A DNA stretch of 64,000 nucleotides from contig JAYYDJ010000041.1 of NCBI GenBank assembly GCA_036160955.1, forward strand, positions 1 to 64,000, read 5' to 3'. Below the pieces are notes generated by a model. It worked only from the letters and a program-made list of their open reading frames with translations. It searched no databases and was not told where the DNA came from. Each line of letters begins with the position of its first letter. Position 1 is the stretch's first letter. Source of the DNA: GCA-2699365 sp036160955 (GTDB taxonomy: Bacteria > Verrucomicrobiota > Verrucomicrobiia > Opitutales > Coraliomargaritaceae). Both the position numbers and the translations under genes were made by a program. Below, piece by piece: positions 26,689-35,555 of the stretch.

Positions 26689-27576
26689 ATGCCTAAATAT
26701 ACTTTAATAATTATAGTCGCTCTTGGGGGGGCTTTCTACTTTGCACGTACGATTTTTCTTGAAACAGCTATTGAAGCTAAAGAGCAAATAACTGAATCAG
26801 TCGAAGAAGTTGAGCTAGTAGAATCAGTTGATGAGGTCGTGGCTAGTGAAGTCGTTGAAGTGGCGGGAGTAAATGAGGAAGCTGTTGTTAGTGCTCCCAC
26901 TGAAGCCCAGATGATAGAAGCCTTTGCTTACTTCAGTACATTTCAATCAGGTTACCAAGCCTTTGGTTTTAGTGCAAAGGATGCGACTGCAATCACAAGT
27001 GGTGTTGCATTAGCACTGTCCGACACTGAGCCATCCGATGCTATGATAGCTTTAATTCAGAGCCCTGAATTTCAAGCTTTCATGCAGCCTCGAACTGAGG
27101 CTGCCCAAGCAGAAGCAGCAGCTGCACAGGCAGAGCAACAGGCCGCAGCTGAAGCGGCCGGAGCAGAAGCTGCGCAAGAAAATATTGCCGCAGGTAAGGT
27201 CTTTATAAGTAACATGCAAGGCGATGAGGATCTTCAATCAACAGATTCAGGACTATATTATAAGATAGTTGAACCTGGTGAGGGGGATCGACCTTCTTTG
27301 ACCGATTCAGTTTTAGTTCATTACAAGGGTACCCGTATTGATGGCACTACTTTTGATAGTTCTTACGAACGTGGCGAGCCAGCTACTTTTCCCCTTAACG
27401 GCGTAGTAGCAGGTTTCGGTGAAGGGTTAACTAAAATAGCTGCAGGGGGTAAAATTATTCTCTACATCCCAAGTGATCTTGGTTACGGTAACACTCCGCG
27501 TCCTGGTGGTGAAATTCAGCCGGGAGACACATTGGTCTTTGAGTGTGAACTAATAGAGATTAATCCAGGTAGCTGA
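26689..27576 (+). CDS. FKBP-type peptidyl-prolyl cis-trans isomerase, membrane-anchored
   Basis: Residues 3-24 form a signal anchor. A Glu/Val-rich stretch follows (about 30-75), then an FKBP_N-like helical segment with an Ala/Gln/Glu-rich helix (about 130-175). The catalytic FKBP domain is at about 188-293: VLVHYKGTRIDGTTFDSSY, GVVAGFGEGLTKIAAGGK, IPSDLGYGNTPRPGGEI and a final LVFECELIEI. The protein should assist folding of exported proteins in the periplasm. The arrangement resembles FkpA/Mip, although those are lipoprotein or soluble forms. Function beyond PPIase is not evident. Confidence 0.9.
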   Translation: MPKYTLIIIVALGGAFYFARTIFLETAIEAKEQITESVEEVELVESVDEVVASEVVEVAGVNEEAVVSAPTEAQMIEAFAYFSTFQSGYQAFGFSAKDATAITSGVALALSDTEPSDAMIALIQSPEFQAFMQPRTEAAQAEAAAAQAEQQAAAEAAGAEAAQENIAAGKVFISNMQGDEDLQSTDSGLYYKIVEPGEGDRPSLTDSVLVHYKGTRIDGTTFDSSYERGEPATFPLNGVVAGFGEGLTKIAAGGKIILYIPSDLGYGNTPRPGGEIQPGDTLVFECELIEINPGS

Positions 27577-27647
27577 GCCTTTAGTTAGATGAATTTACTA
27601 ATCCTGTGTTTTAATGAGGCTTTTTCTATTATAAATGAAATTAACTC

Positions 27648-28325
27648 CTAGTAGCCTAGAAGAGTATCTCCGCCAAGAGGAACAAGAGGTGCGCTACCCG
27701 AATCCAGTAAGTCAGCGCCATAGTTTTTATGCAGTTGCCATCCTCCGCGGTACGGCGCTCCGTGTTGCTTGATCCACTCAGTAATTGTGTTTAAGATAGT
27801 AGGGTTTTCATGCCGAGACCATTCAGGATGTAACCATATAGGGACATTCTTGTGTCCAATAATGGAGTCGTATTCTTCAATAGCAGAGGGCGCATCAATG
27901 ATCAATTTAAATTCATTTGCGATAAGTATATTCTCTTTTAGTGGTAGTTTCCAGCGTTTGGGACTTAATGTAATCCAGTCAAAATCTCCTTTTAGTGGAA
28001 AAGCGCCGCTAGTTTCTAGGTGGACCGCTTGACCCGCTTTTTTCAATGCCTCACATAGCTCGCTCAAGTCATGAATAGCCGGCTCACCCCCAGTAATTAC
28101 AGTAAACTCAGCTAGCGTTGAAGCTGCTGCTTCTGCCAGCTTATTTACATCCAGACGTTGTATTTTTTTTGGGATATGTTTTGGATGCCAAGTACCTGCT
28201 GAATCGCACCAAGGGCAGTGAACCGGACAGCCAAAGAGCCTTATAAAGTAAGCGGCACGCCCAGCATAGAAACCTTCACCTTGAAAGCTGTAGAATTGCT
28301 CGTGCACTGGAATTCGTCTCGCCAT
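27648..28325 (-). CDS. queE: 7-carboxy-7-deazaguanine synthase
   Basis: QueE is a radical-SAM enzyme converting 6-carboxy-tetrahydropterin to 7-carboxy-7-deazaguanine, the third step to preQ0 and queuosine. The 225-residue protein has the EQFYSFQGEGFYAG opening, the cluster-binding C33-x3-C37-x2-C40 motif (GCPVHCPWCD) and the SAM-binding TGGEP. The short Cx3Cx2C form here matches the standard spacing. It is the last of three queCDE genes, 5 bp after queD. Confidence 0.95.
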   Translation of the reverse strand: MARRIPVHEQFYSFQGEGFYAGRAAYFIRLFGCPVHCPWCDSAGTWHPKHIPKKIQRLDVNKLAEAAASTLAEFTVITGGEPAIHDLSELCEALKKAGQAVHLETSGAFPLKGDFDWITLSPKRWKLPLKENILIANEFKLIIDAPSAIEEYDSIIGHKNVPIWLHPEWSRHENPTILNTITEWIKQHGAPYRGGWQLHKNYGADLLDSGSAPLVPLGGDTLLGY

Positions 28326-28330
28326 AATAA

Positions 28331-28762
28331 CTATTCAGGACTATAGCAGGCTGAATTTTTACTATCTTCTTTAACTTCGACTGCTGCCACCCAAGCCCTA
28401 CCATTAGTTAGCTTGCGGACCATAGGATCAAATATTTCATGCAAATGCTCGGCAATACCTTCGCTCGCACAATTGGGTAGAATATAAACTTTAAATAAGG
28501 ATCCAAACTGTGCTATTAAGTCGTTCATTTCTGGGTCATCAGCACTAAAAAGACAGGCGTGATCGAGCTTGTCTTCTATCCAATTTTTCAGATCTCCTAG
28601 TTTACCAAAATCTACAACAAATCCATTTGTGTCAGTTTCTCGGCATGAAAAGGTTACGGTGAAGGACCAATTGTGGCCATGTATAAGCGCACAGTGGCCA
28701 TCATGAAGGTGTTGACGATGGGCGAATGGAATATCTGAGTAGGTTTTTTTACAGTCTATCAT
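28331..28762 (-). CDS. queD: 6-carboxy-5,6,7,8-tetrahydropterin synthase
   Basis: QueD makes 6-carboxy-tetrahydropterin from dihydroneopterin triphosphate. From MIDCKKTYSD the protein has 143 residues. It carries the zinc histidines H15, H28 and H30 and the catalytic cysteine C24 (HLHDGHCALIHGHNW). A longer version starting 23 codons upstream would overlap queC by about 59 bp and adds unconserved residues, so I choose this start, 10 bp after queC. Confidence 0.92.
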   Translation of the reverse strand: MIDCKKTYSDIPFAHRQHLHDGHCALIHGHNWSFTVTFSCRETDTNGFVVDFGKLGDLKNWIEDKLDHACLFSADDPEMNDLIAQFGSLFKVYILPNCASEGIAEHLHEIFDPMVRKLTNGRAWVAAVEVKEDSKNSACYSPE

Positions 28763-28772
28763 AAAATGATCT

Positions 28773-29477
28773 TCAACTAAGTCGCCAATTTTTGGCGCGT
28801 AAGCTATTAATTGACGGTGCAGAGTCGGCATAAATCGTGGGATCTTCTACCCCTGCTAGATCAAATGCTTCTCGGCGCTCAATACAAGTACCGCATCGTC
28901 CGCAGTGAACAGCTCCACCATTATAACAAGACCACGTTTTTTCGAATTGTACCCCTAGTTCGGCTCCCCTACGCACGATGTCTGCTTTTGTCCAATCTAC
29001 AAATGGTCGATTTAAGGCTATGCATTTCCAATCGCATAGCTGCATGACTGCTGACATTGCATCGGCAAATTCGTTTCGACAGTCTGGATAGATTGCATGG
29101 TCACCACTATGGGCGGCGTAAGCCACTTCTGTCGCACCTATAGAAAGGGCATGACCAGTCGCTATCGCTAGTAATATCATATTTCGATTTGGCACCACTG
29201 TACTTTTCATATTTGATTCTGTGTAATGACCTTCGGCAACGTCTATCTGTGGCGAAGTTAAACTGCTGCCTGCAAGAAGTGGTTGAATCGCTGAAAGATC
29301 AGCTATGCGGTGCGCAATATTCATATAGGCACAAATCTCAGTAGCTTTATCTAACTCACATCGGTGGCGTTGCCCATAGTCAACTGAAAGAGCATGTATT
29401 TCATGCCGACAAGACTTCATATGAGCAAGAAGAACAGTGGAATCAAGTCCACCAGAATAGATAAGTACAGTTTTCAT
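28773..29477 (-). CDS. queC: 7-cyano-7-deazaguanine synthase
   Basis: QueC makes preQ0 from 7-carboxy-7-deazaguanine with ammonia and ATP. The start MKTVLIYSGGLDSTVLLAHM holds the PP-loop SGGLDS. The C-terminal zinc site is C-x(8)-C-x2-C-x2-C, read from CYNGGAVHCGRCGTC. The product is 234 residues, the normal length. ATG at 29489 (MTEF) is an alternative start 4 codons upstream. It heads the queC-queD-queE operon; the leader contains two small hairpins. Confidence 0.94.
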   Translation of the reverse strand: MKTVLIYSGGLDSTVLLAHMKSCRHEIHALSVDYGQRHRCELDKATEICAYMNIAHRIADLSAIQPLLAGSSLTSPQIDVAEGHYTESNMKSTVVPNRNMILLAIATGHALSIGATEVAYAAHSGDHAIYPDCRNEFADAMSAVMQLCDWKCIALNRPFVDWTKADIVRRGAELGVQFEKTWSCYNGGAVHCGRCGTCIERREAFDLAGVEDPTIYADSAPSINSLRAKNWRLS

Positions 29478-29490
29478 GAATTCAGTCATT

Positions 29491-29529
29491 GCCGATTTGG
29501 TTCGGCACCCTGGGAATTCCTTAGCAGGG
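29491..29529 (-). other. Two adjacent small hairpins in the queC leader
   Basis: On the minus strand CCCTG / CAGGG pair (enclosing a GGAATTCC palindrome), and immediately afterwards GCCGA-accaaa-TCGGC forms a 5-bp hairpin ending 1 nt before the alternative ATG. The arrangement could mask the translation start. I could not match it to a preQ1 riboswitch consensus. Confidence 0.3.
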
Positions 29530-29598
29530 AATATATGATTTATGTAATATATTTTATTTATTGAGTGGGGCAAGTTTAAAGAGCTGCGCACACCTGTC

Positions 29599-29626
29599 TT
29601 GACAAGCACCACAAGCGCTTTACTTT
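29599..29626 (+). promoter_or_regulatory. Candidate sigma70-type promoter for the nusA operon
   Basis: A perfect -35 TTGACA (29599-29604) is followed after 16 bp by TACTTT (29621-29626), a weak -10 with T, A and final T matching. It lies about 70 nt upstream of nusA on the correct strand, ahead of a terminator-like hairpin. Confidence 0.45.
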
Positions 29627-29656
29627 ACGCCATTCAATTTATAACCCAGCAATCGG

Positions 29657-29683
29657 AAAAAGCGGGCTTGTCTCGCTTTTTTT
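29657..29683 (+). terminator. Terminator-like hairpin in the nusA leader
   Basis: AAAAAGCGGG / TCTCGCTTTTT form a 10-bp stem with one G-T pair and a 5-nt loop (cttgt), running into a 7-T tract. It ends 14 nt before the nusA ATG, downstream of the candidate promoter. No gene on this strand ends upstream, so it is likelier an attenuator of nusA than a terminator of a neighbour. Confidence 0.7.
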
Positions 29684-29697
29684 ATTTTCTGCAAACA

Positions 29698-30948
29698 ATG
29701 AGCCACGAAATACTTTCAGTCTTAGAATACATGGAAAAGGAAAAGGGGATCGGTCGTGAAGACATGATTGCCGCAATCTCGACCGCCATAGCAAGCGCTG
29801 CCCAAAGGGGCGAGGGCACGAGTCAGGAGATCCGCGTAGATATTAATCCCAAGACAGGAGCACTAAAGGCTTGGACTGTCATGAATGTCGTTGACTCTGT
29901 AAGTGATGCGAATCTGGAGATACATATTGAGAAAGCTCGTAAATTAGAAGCTACCATAGAGGTCGGTGGTGTTATAGAAAAAGAGATTGATCCAGCATTT
30001 TTAGGTCGTATTGCTGCACAGACAGCTCGTCAAGCTATCATGCAACGAATTCGCCAATTTGAGAAAGACCGTATTTACGATGATTACAAAGATACCATAG
30101 GCGACATTGTAACTGGTACTGTCCGCCGTCGCGAACGTGGAGATTTAATAATCGATTTAGGTAAAGCAGAAGCAATTCTGCCCCCCCGTGAGCGGGTGCC
30201 TGGTGAGGACTATTCGCCAGGGGAAAGTATTCGTTGTTTACTCCTTAGGATCGAACAAACTAGCCGTGGCCCTGACATCATATTATCTCGCTCGAATATT
30301 AATTTCGTTCGCAGACTTTTTGAATTAGAAGTTACTGAAATCGCTGATGGCACGGTAGGAATAGAGGCCATGGCCCGAGAGGCAGGATATCGCACTAAGA
30401 TTGCAGTGACCAGCAGTGATCCTAAAGTAGATCCTGTTGGCGCTTGTGTGGGTGCTCGTGGTGCTCGAGTGAAAACTATCGTGCGTGAACTTGGGGGAGA
30501 AAAAATCGATATTATTCGCTTCCACAGTGACCCAATCGAGTTGTTGGAAGAAGCGCTAAAGCCTGCAATCCCAAAGAATATTCGCAGTAATGAGGCAGAA
30601 CGCCGGATTCACTTTGAAGTTGCGGAGGATGATCTATCTATTGCTATTGGTCGTCGTGGTTTTAATGCCAAATTGACATCTCGCTTGCTAGGATGGAAGC
30701 TTGACATTGGCAAAGAAGAGAAAGAAGCAGTTGGGTTCGACGAGAAAGTGGCGAAGGCTATTGAAGGAATTAACATGATTCCAGGTATAGAGCCTGCCAT
30801 CGCTCAGCGTTTAGTTACTATTGGATTGGTCAGCCCAGAAGCCTTTGAAGGTGTGTCTGAGTCAGATCTAATGGATGCAGGATTTACCGAGGAAGAAGCT
30901 AATGATGTAGTGGCTAAAGTAAGTGAATATCTACACCAAGGCACCTAA
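29698..30948 (+). CDS. nusA: Transcription termination/antitermination factor NusA
   Basis: NusA binds RNA polymerase and modulates pausing, termination and antitermination. From MSHEILSVLEYMEKEKGIGR the protein has 416 residues. It has an N-terminal RNAP-binding domain (1-125), an S1 domain (about 130-205, ILPPRERVPGEDYSPG), KH1 (VGACVGARGARVKTIVRELGG) and KH2 (SIAIGRRGFNAKL). One helix-hairpin-helix-rich tail (INMIPGIEPAIAQRL) stands in place of acidic repeats. An upstream in-frame start would translate through the leader hairpin and is rejected. rimP, its usual neighbour, is absent. It heads the operon with infB. Confidence 0.95.
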   Translation: MSHEILSVLEYMEKEKGIGREDMIAAISTAIASAAQRGEGTSQEIRVDINPKTGALKAWTVMNVVDSVSDANLEIHIEKARKLEATIEVGGVIEKEIDPAFLGRIAAQTARQAIMQRIRQFEKDRIYDDYKDTIGDIVTGTVRRRERGDLIIDLGKAEAILPPRERVPGEDYSPGESIRCLLLRIEQTSRGPDIILSRSNINFVRRLFELEVTEIADGTVGIEAMAREAGYRTKIAVTSSDPKVDPVGACVGARGARVKTIVRELGGEKIDIIRFHSDPIELLEEALKPAIPKNIRSNEAERRIHFEVAEDDLSIAIGRRGFNAKLTSRLLGWKLDIGKEEKEAVGFDEKVAKAIEGINMIPGIEPAIAQRLVTIGLVSPEAFEGVSESDLMDAGFTEEEANDVVAKVSEYLHQGT

Positions 30949-30993
30949 TAAAATTTAGTTTTAAACCAGTTATAAGTTTGTAGGATACAATTA

Positions 30994-33366
30994 ATGAGCG
31001 TTCGTGTACATCAACTCTCTAAAAAGATAGGGATGGATAATAAAGAGCTACTAAAGCTCTTAAGTGAACGTGGGTTTGAAGTAAAAAGTGCTTCTAGTAC
31101 GATTGACAATATATCCGCTGAATCTTTAGTCGAGGAATTCGCGCCTAAGCCAGTTACTGAAGAAACAACAGAAGCTCCGAGTGAACCAAAAAAAGATTTA
31201 CTAAATGAATCAAGTGCTCCAGCTCCTCCGCTGGGTAGTTTTGTAAAGAGCCAGGAAGATATTAATCAGCTGCGTAAGGGGAAAGCAGGTAATGTAGCAA
31301 AGTTAAGTACTGCAGTTCAGGCTGAATTAAAAGATAAGACTGTATCTGTTTCGAATGATTCATCAGTTTCAAAGTCTCCGCCCCCTAGCACGATACCAGC
31401 GGTTAATTCGGATTTGTATGCGTCGGCAAAACCACCTTTATCTTCTCCACCTTCGGTGCCTGTTGCTGGTCCACCCAAGCCGCCCGCAGTTCCAAAAGTT
31501 CCTGCTGCACAAGATATGCTGGATACTCATGATGCTGTCGATGAATTAAACGAGGGAGAGAGCGAAGCTATTATTCTTCACGTCAAGCCACCTATAGTGG
31601 TTCGTGACTTTGCCGTAGAAATAGGGCTTAAACCGTTTAAGCTGATTTCCGAGCTAATGGAGATGGGGATTTTTGCATCGATGAATCAAACCATTGAAGA
31701 GACAACTGCTGTAGCGGTTGCTAAGCAACATGGCTTTAGTTTAGAAATTCATCATCGTGGGGAGCAATCGGAAAGCAGTGTACCCAAGAAAGTGGAAAAG
31801 AAAGTTGATGTAGATGACCCTAAATTTTTAAAGGAGCGACCACCTGTTGTCTGCATTTTAGGTCACGTTGACCATGGCAAGACCACTTTATTGGATACGA
31901 TTCGACAGGCGAATGTTACAGCAAGTGAGGCCGGTGGTATCACCCAGCATATTGGTGCTTATCAAATTGAGCATAATAGCAAAAATATTACTTTTATAGA
32001 TACTCCTGGTCATGCCGCATTTTCCCTGATGCGCGCGCGCGGGGCGACTGTCACTGATATTTCTGTACTAGTTATAGCTGCCGACGATGCTTTTAAGCCT
32101 CAGACCGAGGAAGCTCTAAAATTTGCACAGCAAGCGAATAATGCGATTGTAGTAGCTATCAATAAGATTGATGCTAAAGGAGCTAATGTTGATCGTGTGA
32201 AGCAACAGATGCAAGAAAAGGGGATCGCCCCAGAAGATTGGGGGGGCGAAACGGTTACTGTAGAAGTTTCTGCAATAAATGGTACCAACATTGATAATTT
32301 GCTTGATATGATACTTTTACAGGCGGAAGTCATGGAGCTAAAAGCCAACCCAGATTGCTCCGCTAGTGGAATTGTTGTAGAATCTCAAATTGAACAAGGT
32401 CGAGGTGCTACGGCATCTGTAATTATTGAGAAAGGCACCTTGAAAAAGGGCGATGCTCTGCTCTGCGGAGAGGTGTATTGCCGTGTAAAGTCTTTGCTCG
32501 ATGACAAAGGAAAACAATTAAAGTCAGCGCCACCTGGGGCTCCTGTTAGGGTGCTTGGTTGGTCTGGTGTGCCTGCTTCCGGTGACCATTTTACGACTGA
32601 AAAAAATGAGAAGTTAGCGAAGCGTGCTGCTGAAGAAGTTATTTTCGAACGGAAGCGTGAATTAAATGCTAAACAAGACAACGACGAGGATAGTACTAGT
32701 GGCGGTCCTACGGTAGATGATTTATTCGCGGCTATTGAGAAGCAGCAAAAAAAGTGCTTACGCTTGATAGTAAAATCCGATGTTCATGGATCTGCCGAAG
32801 CACTTGCTGATGCAATTTTAGATCTTCAGAGCGACAAAATTGACTTGGATATTATTCATGTTGGTGTAGGCAACATCACAAAGAATGATGTGACATTAGC
32901 GAGCGCAAGTGACTGCTGTATTATTGGATTTAATGTGCGCCTAGATAATGGGGTACAAAGTGTCGCTAAACATCATGACATTCGTATTATTCAACATGAA
33001 ATTATATATGAGCTTTTAGATAAGGTTGAAGAAGAATTGGTTGGCATGCTTGATGTCGAATTTAGTGAAAACAAAACTGGTGCTGCCGAAGTGCGTCAAG
33101 TTTTCCCAATTGGCAAAGGGCGGTATGTGGCTGGCTGTATGGTTACCGAAGGTACTATCAATCGCTCGCATAAGGCTCGTCTAGTGCGATCTGGAGAGGT
33201 AATTCATGAAAGTAATATAGACACGCTGCGTCGCTTTAAAGACAATGTAAAAGAGGTTCGTGCTGGTTACGAGTGTGGTATCAACGTTGATGGCTATGAT
33301 GATTATCAGGAAGGTGATGTCATAGAGTGTATTTCCGTAGAGGAAATTCGTCCCTCGCTACGTTAA
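30994..33366 (+). CDS. infB: Translation initiation factor IF-2
   Basis: IF-2 is the GTPase that places initiator tRNA on the 30S subunit and promotes subunit joining. The 790-residue protein has an N-terminal IF2_N domain (MSVRVHQLSKKIG), a Pro/Ser/Lys-rich linker (about 55-195), a second IF2_N-like segment (IVVRDFAVEIGLKPFKLISE), the G domain with GHVDHGKTT (290-298), DTPGH (336-340) and NKID (390-393), then domains II to IV. The C-terminal fMet-tRNA-binding domain reads GYECGINVDGYDDYQEGDVI. Its length is on the shorter side for the family. It lies 45 bp after nusA. Confidence 0.96.
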   Translation: MSVRVHQLSKKIGMDNKELLKLLSERGFEVKSASSTIDNISAESLVEEFAPKPVTEETTEAPSEPKKDLLNESSAPAPPLGSFVKSQEDINQLRKGKAGNVAKLSTAVQAELKDKTVSVSNDSSVSKSPPPSTIPAVNSDLYASAKPPLSSPPSVPVAGPPKPPAVPKVPAAQDMLDTHDAVDELNEGESEAIILHVKPPIVVRDFAVEIGLKPFKLISELMEMGIFASMNQTIEETTAVAVAKQHGFSLEIHHRGEQSESSVPKKVEKKVDVDDPKFLKERPPVVCILGHVDHGKTTLLDTIRQANVTASEAGGITQHIGAYQIEHNSKNITFIDTPGHAAFSLMRARGATVTDISVLVIAADDAFKPQTEEALKFAQQANNAIVVAINKIDAKGANVDRVKQQMQEKGIAPEDWGGETVTVEVSAINGTNIDNLLDMILLQAEVMELKANPDCSASGIVVESQIEQGRGATASVIIEKGTLKKGDALLCGEVYCRVKSLLDDKGKQLKSAPPGAPVRVLGWSGVPASGDHFTTEKNEKLAKRAAEEVIFERKRELNAKQDNDEDSTSGGPTVDDLFAAIEKQQKKCLRLIVKSDVHGSAEALADAILDLQSDKIDLDIIHVGVGNITKNDVTLASASDCCIIGFNVRLDNGVQSVAKHHDIRIIQHEIIYELLDKVEEELVGMLDVEFSENKTGAAEVRQVFPIGKGRYVAGCMVTEGTINRSHKARLVRSGEVIHESNIDTLRRFKDNVKEVRAGYECGINVDGYDDYQEGDVIECISVEEIRPSLR

Positions 33367-33448
33367 GTCAAATCCAGCAATGAGTTGTTGGAATCGACAT
33401 CATATCAATACATTATTGTTTATATCAATACTGTTGAATTGTTAAACT

Positions 33449-33796
33449 ATGAAGCAAATGTCTAAGCGAATTATACGTGTGAACGAGTTACTGCAACGAG
33501 AAATCAGCGAGCAGCTCCGACGCCGTTATCGTTCTGATGCTACTCGTATCACAATCAGTAGTGTTGAAACTAGTACTGATCTTCGCAATGCAAGTATTTA
33601 CTATTCAGTATTAGGGGAGCAATCAGATATAGAAGCTGCACGCTGCCTCTTTATAAATATAGGCAAGGAATTACGCCGGCTTGTAAGTCAGAGAATAGTA
33701 TTAAAATATTTTCCACAATTTGAGTTCACTTACGATCCATCATTGCAGCGTGGCGCCCACTTGCTTGACGTAATCGATCAACTGGATGATGAATAA
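33449..33796 (+). CDS. rbfA: Ribosome-binding factor A
   Basis: RbfA helps mature the 5' end of 16S rRNA at the small subunit. The 115-residue KH-like protein shows RVNELLQREISEQLRR, TISSVETSTDLRNASIYYSVLG and a final FTYDPSLQRGAHLLDVID, all family blocks. The usual RVADLI-type start is preceded by a short MKQMSKR. It overlaps nrnA by 11 bp at the 3' end, so the two genes are translationally linked. Confidence 0.93.
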   Translation: MKQMSKRIIRVNELLQREISEQLRRRYRSDATRITISSVETSTDLRNASIYYSVLGEQSDIEAARCLFINIGKELRRLVSQRIVLKYFPQFEFTYDPSLQRGAHLLDVIDQLDDE

Positions 33797-34805
33797 TTAT
33801 AAAATGAAAAGTAAATATTTCTCTCAGCAAAGTTATCAGTTTGCTAAGATTATTGAGACATTTAAAGGTCGTAAGGTTGCTGTTATTGGTCATCTGCGTC
33901 CAGATGGAGACTGCATAGGATCGGTAGTGGCTCTAACCCGTTTACTTCATTCATTAGGAATTGAGGCAGTTGGAGTAAATCAAGACCCTGTGCCTCAAAG
34001 CTTGCGAGTTTTTGTGGGTGATACCCCATTAATGATAGCGAGTGAACTTCAGTCCGAAGGTTATATTGCCGTAACAGTTGACTGTGCTGATTATAAGCGA
34101 ATCGGTGATAAGCTAATGGAAATGTTTCCTGAGATTGAACTCAATATAGATCATCATATTTCTAATAAAAATTATGCTAGAAATAATATTGTAATCGATA
34201 GTGCATGTGCGACTGCTGAGATTTTAGCGGGATTTTACTTAGATAATGAGTATAGTTTTGATACTTGTATTGCACAAAATTTGTATATTGGAATTGCAAC
34301 TGATACTGGACAGTTCCGCTTCCCCTCGACTACTCAAGCTACTTTTGAAATTGCTCGTCAGTTATGCGAGAATGGAGCTAATCCCGCAGTAGCTGCTACA
34401 GAGCTTTATGAGAATGAAAGTTTTGAAAAAATTAAATTGCTACAGATTTTCTTAGGTTCTTTGCAAATGAAGTTTAATAACCGCGTCTGCGTAGGACTTA
34501 TTGAGAATGGTGTCTACGAAGACACTGGTGCTAGCATCGATGATTCTGAGGGTCTTGTTGACTATGCGCGTGCAATCAAGGGTGTTGATATCGGCGTACT
34601 GCTAGAGGACCGCAAAGGATTCTTAAAAGGAAGCTTAAGAGCTAAAAATCCATTTTACCGTGTCGACCAAGTAGCTAAATTATTTAACGGTGGTGGACAT
34701 GCATGCGCGGCTGGGCTGAATGTTGAAAATAGTTCGATTGATGAGTTCCTGCCAAAGTTATTGTCCGCGATTAAAAATCATTTAGATAATTTGGGAAATC
34801 CTTAG
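33786..34805 (+). CDS. DHH-family phosphoesterase (NrnA-like oligoribonuclease / pAp phosphatase)
   Basis: NrnA-type enzymes degrade short RNA and 3'-phosphoadenosine 5'-phosphate. In this 339-residue protein, metal ligands are visible in IGHLRPDGDCIGS (H36, D40, D42), VDCAD (D99) and the DHH triad at 122-124. The C-terminal DHHA1 domain ends in GGGHACAAG. The position between rbfA and truB is the usual location of this gene in many bacteria. The exact substrate mix cannot be told from sequence. Confidence 0.9.
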   Translation: MMNNYKMKSKYFSQQSYQFAKIIETFKGRKVAVIGHLRPDGDCIGSVVALTRLLHSLGIEAVGVNQDPVPQSLRVFVGDTPLMIASELQSEGYIAVTVDCADYKRIGDKLMEMFPEIELNIDHHISNKNYARNNIVIDSACATAEILAGFYLDNEYSFDTCIAQNLYIGIATDTGQFRFPSTTQATFEIARQLCENGANPAVAATELYENESFEKIKLLQIFLGSLQMKFNNRVCVGLIENGVYEDTGASIDDSEGLVDYARAIKGVDIGVLLEDRKGFLKGSLRAKNPFYRVDQVAKLFNGGGHACAAGLNVENSSIDEFLPKLLSAIKNHLDNLGNP

Positions 34806-34834
34806 AATTAGCTCCACTAAATACAAATTGTTTG

Positions 34835-35551
34835 ATGAAGGACGATCCAGAGGGAATTTTACTAGTGGATAAACCACAGGGCATTACATCTCACGATGTA
34901 GTGGACCAAGTACGCCGTATTTACAGAATGAAGAAAGTCGGCCATGCCGGCACATTGGATCCGATGGCCACAGGTATGATGCTAATACTTGTTGGAAAAG
35001 CGACCAAAGTGTCTCAATATTTAATGAGCATGGATAAGGAGTACGCCGCTACGATGCGACTGGGCCAAGTTACGGATTCTCAGGATGCAGACGGCAAAGT
35101 TATAAGTGAGCATTCAGTCCCAGAAATAATTGAGGATAAAGTGCGTGAATTGATGCAGGAATTTTTGGGTGATCAGTACCAAACTCCACCTATGTTTTCA
35201 GCCAAGAAAGTAAATGGACAAGCTTTATACAAATTAGCTAGAAAAGGTAAAGTTGTACCGCGTGAACCAAGAGTCATTCATATCAGTCAGTTCGATTTAA
35301 TAGACTTTCAGCCACCTGAAGTTGCTTTTCTTATTCGTTCTAGTAAAGGTGCTTATATTCGGACTGTTGCACATGATTTAGGCAAAAAAATAGGCTGTGG
35401 AGCTCATTTAAATGTGCTTCGCCGCACAGCAGTTGGAAAATTTCGTATCGAAGACGCTTTTACCTTAGGGGAACTCAAAGAAGCATCGCCAACTTTATTA
35501 AGAAAGAAATTGATCCCTGTATTACAGGCTGTCCCTAGTCACGCATTGTAA
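34835..35551 (+). CDS. truB: tRNA pseudouridine(55) synthase
   Basis: TruB converts U55 in the T-loop of tRNA to pseudouridine. The 238-residue protein has GILLVDKPQGITSHDVVDQV, the catalytic aspartate D42 in HAGTLDPMATGMM and an S-KGAYIRTVAHDLG block. I start at ATG 34835; a TTG one codon upstream is possible. It sits between nrnA and ribF in the nusA operon with short gaps. Confidence 0.95.
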   Translation: MKDDPEGILLVDKPQGITSHDVVDQVRRIYRMKKVGHAGTLDPMATGMMLILVGKATKVSQYLMSMDKEYAATMRLGQVTDSQDADGKVISEHSVPEIIEDKVRELMQEFLGDQYQTPPMFSAKKVNGQALYKLARKGKVVPREPRVIHISQFDLIDFQPPEVAFLIRSSKGAYIRTVAHDLGKKIGCGAHLNVLRRTAVGKFRIEDAFTLGELKEASPTLLRKKLIPVLQAVPSHAL

Positions 35552-35555
35552 CCCT

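Noticed and set aside
28763..28831. Overlap of queC and queD
   Set aside because: The queD family starts at MIDCKKTYSD; the upstream extension is not conserved.
29478..29600. preQ1 riboswitch upstream of queC
   Set aside because: Hairpins are present, but I cannot find the conserved preQ1-I core. Kept only as a low-interest finding.
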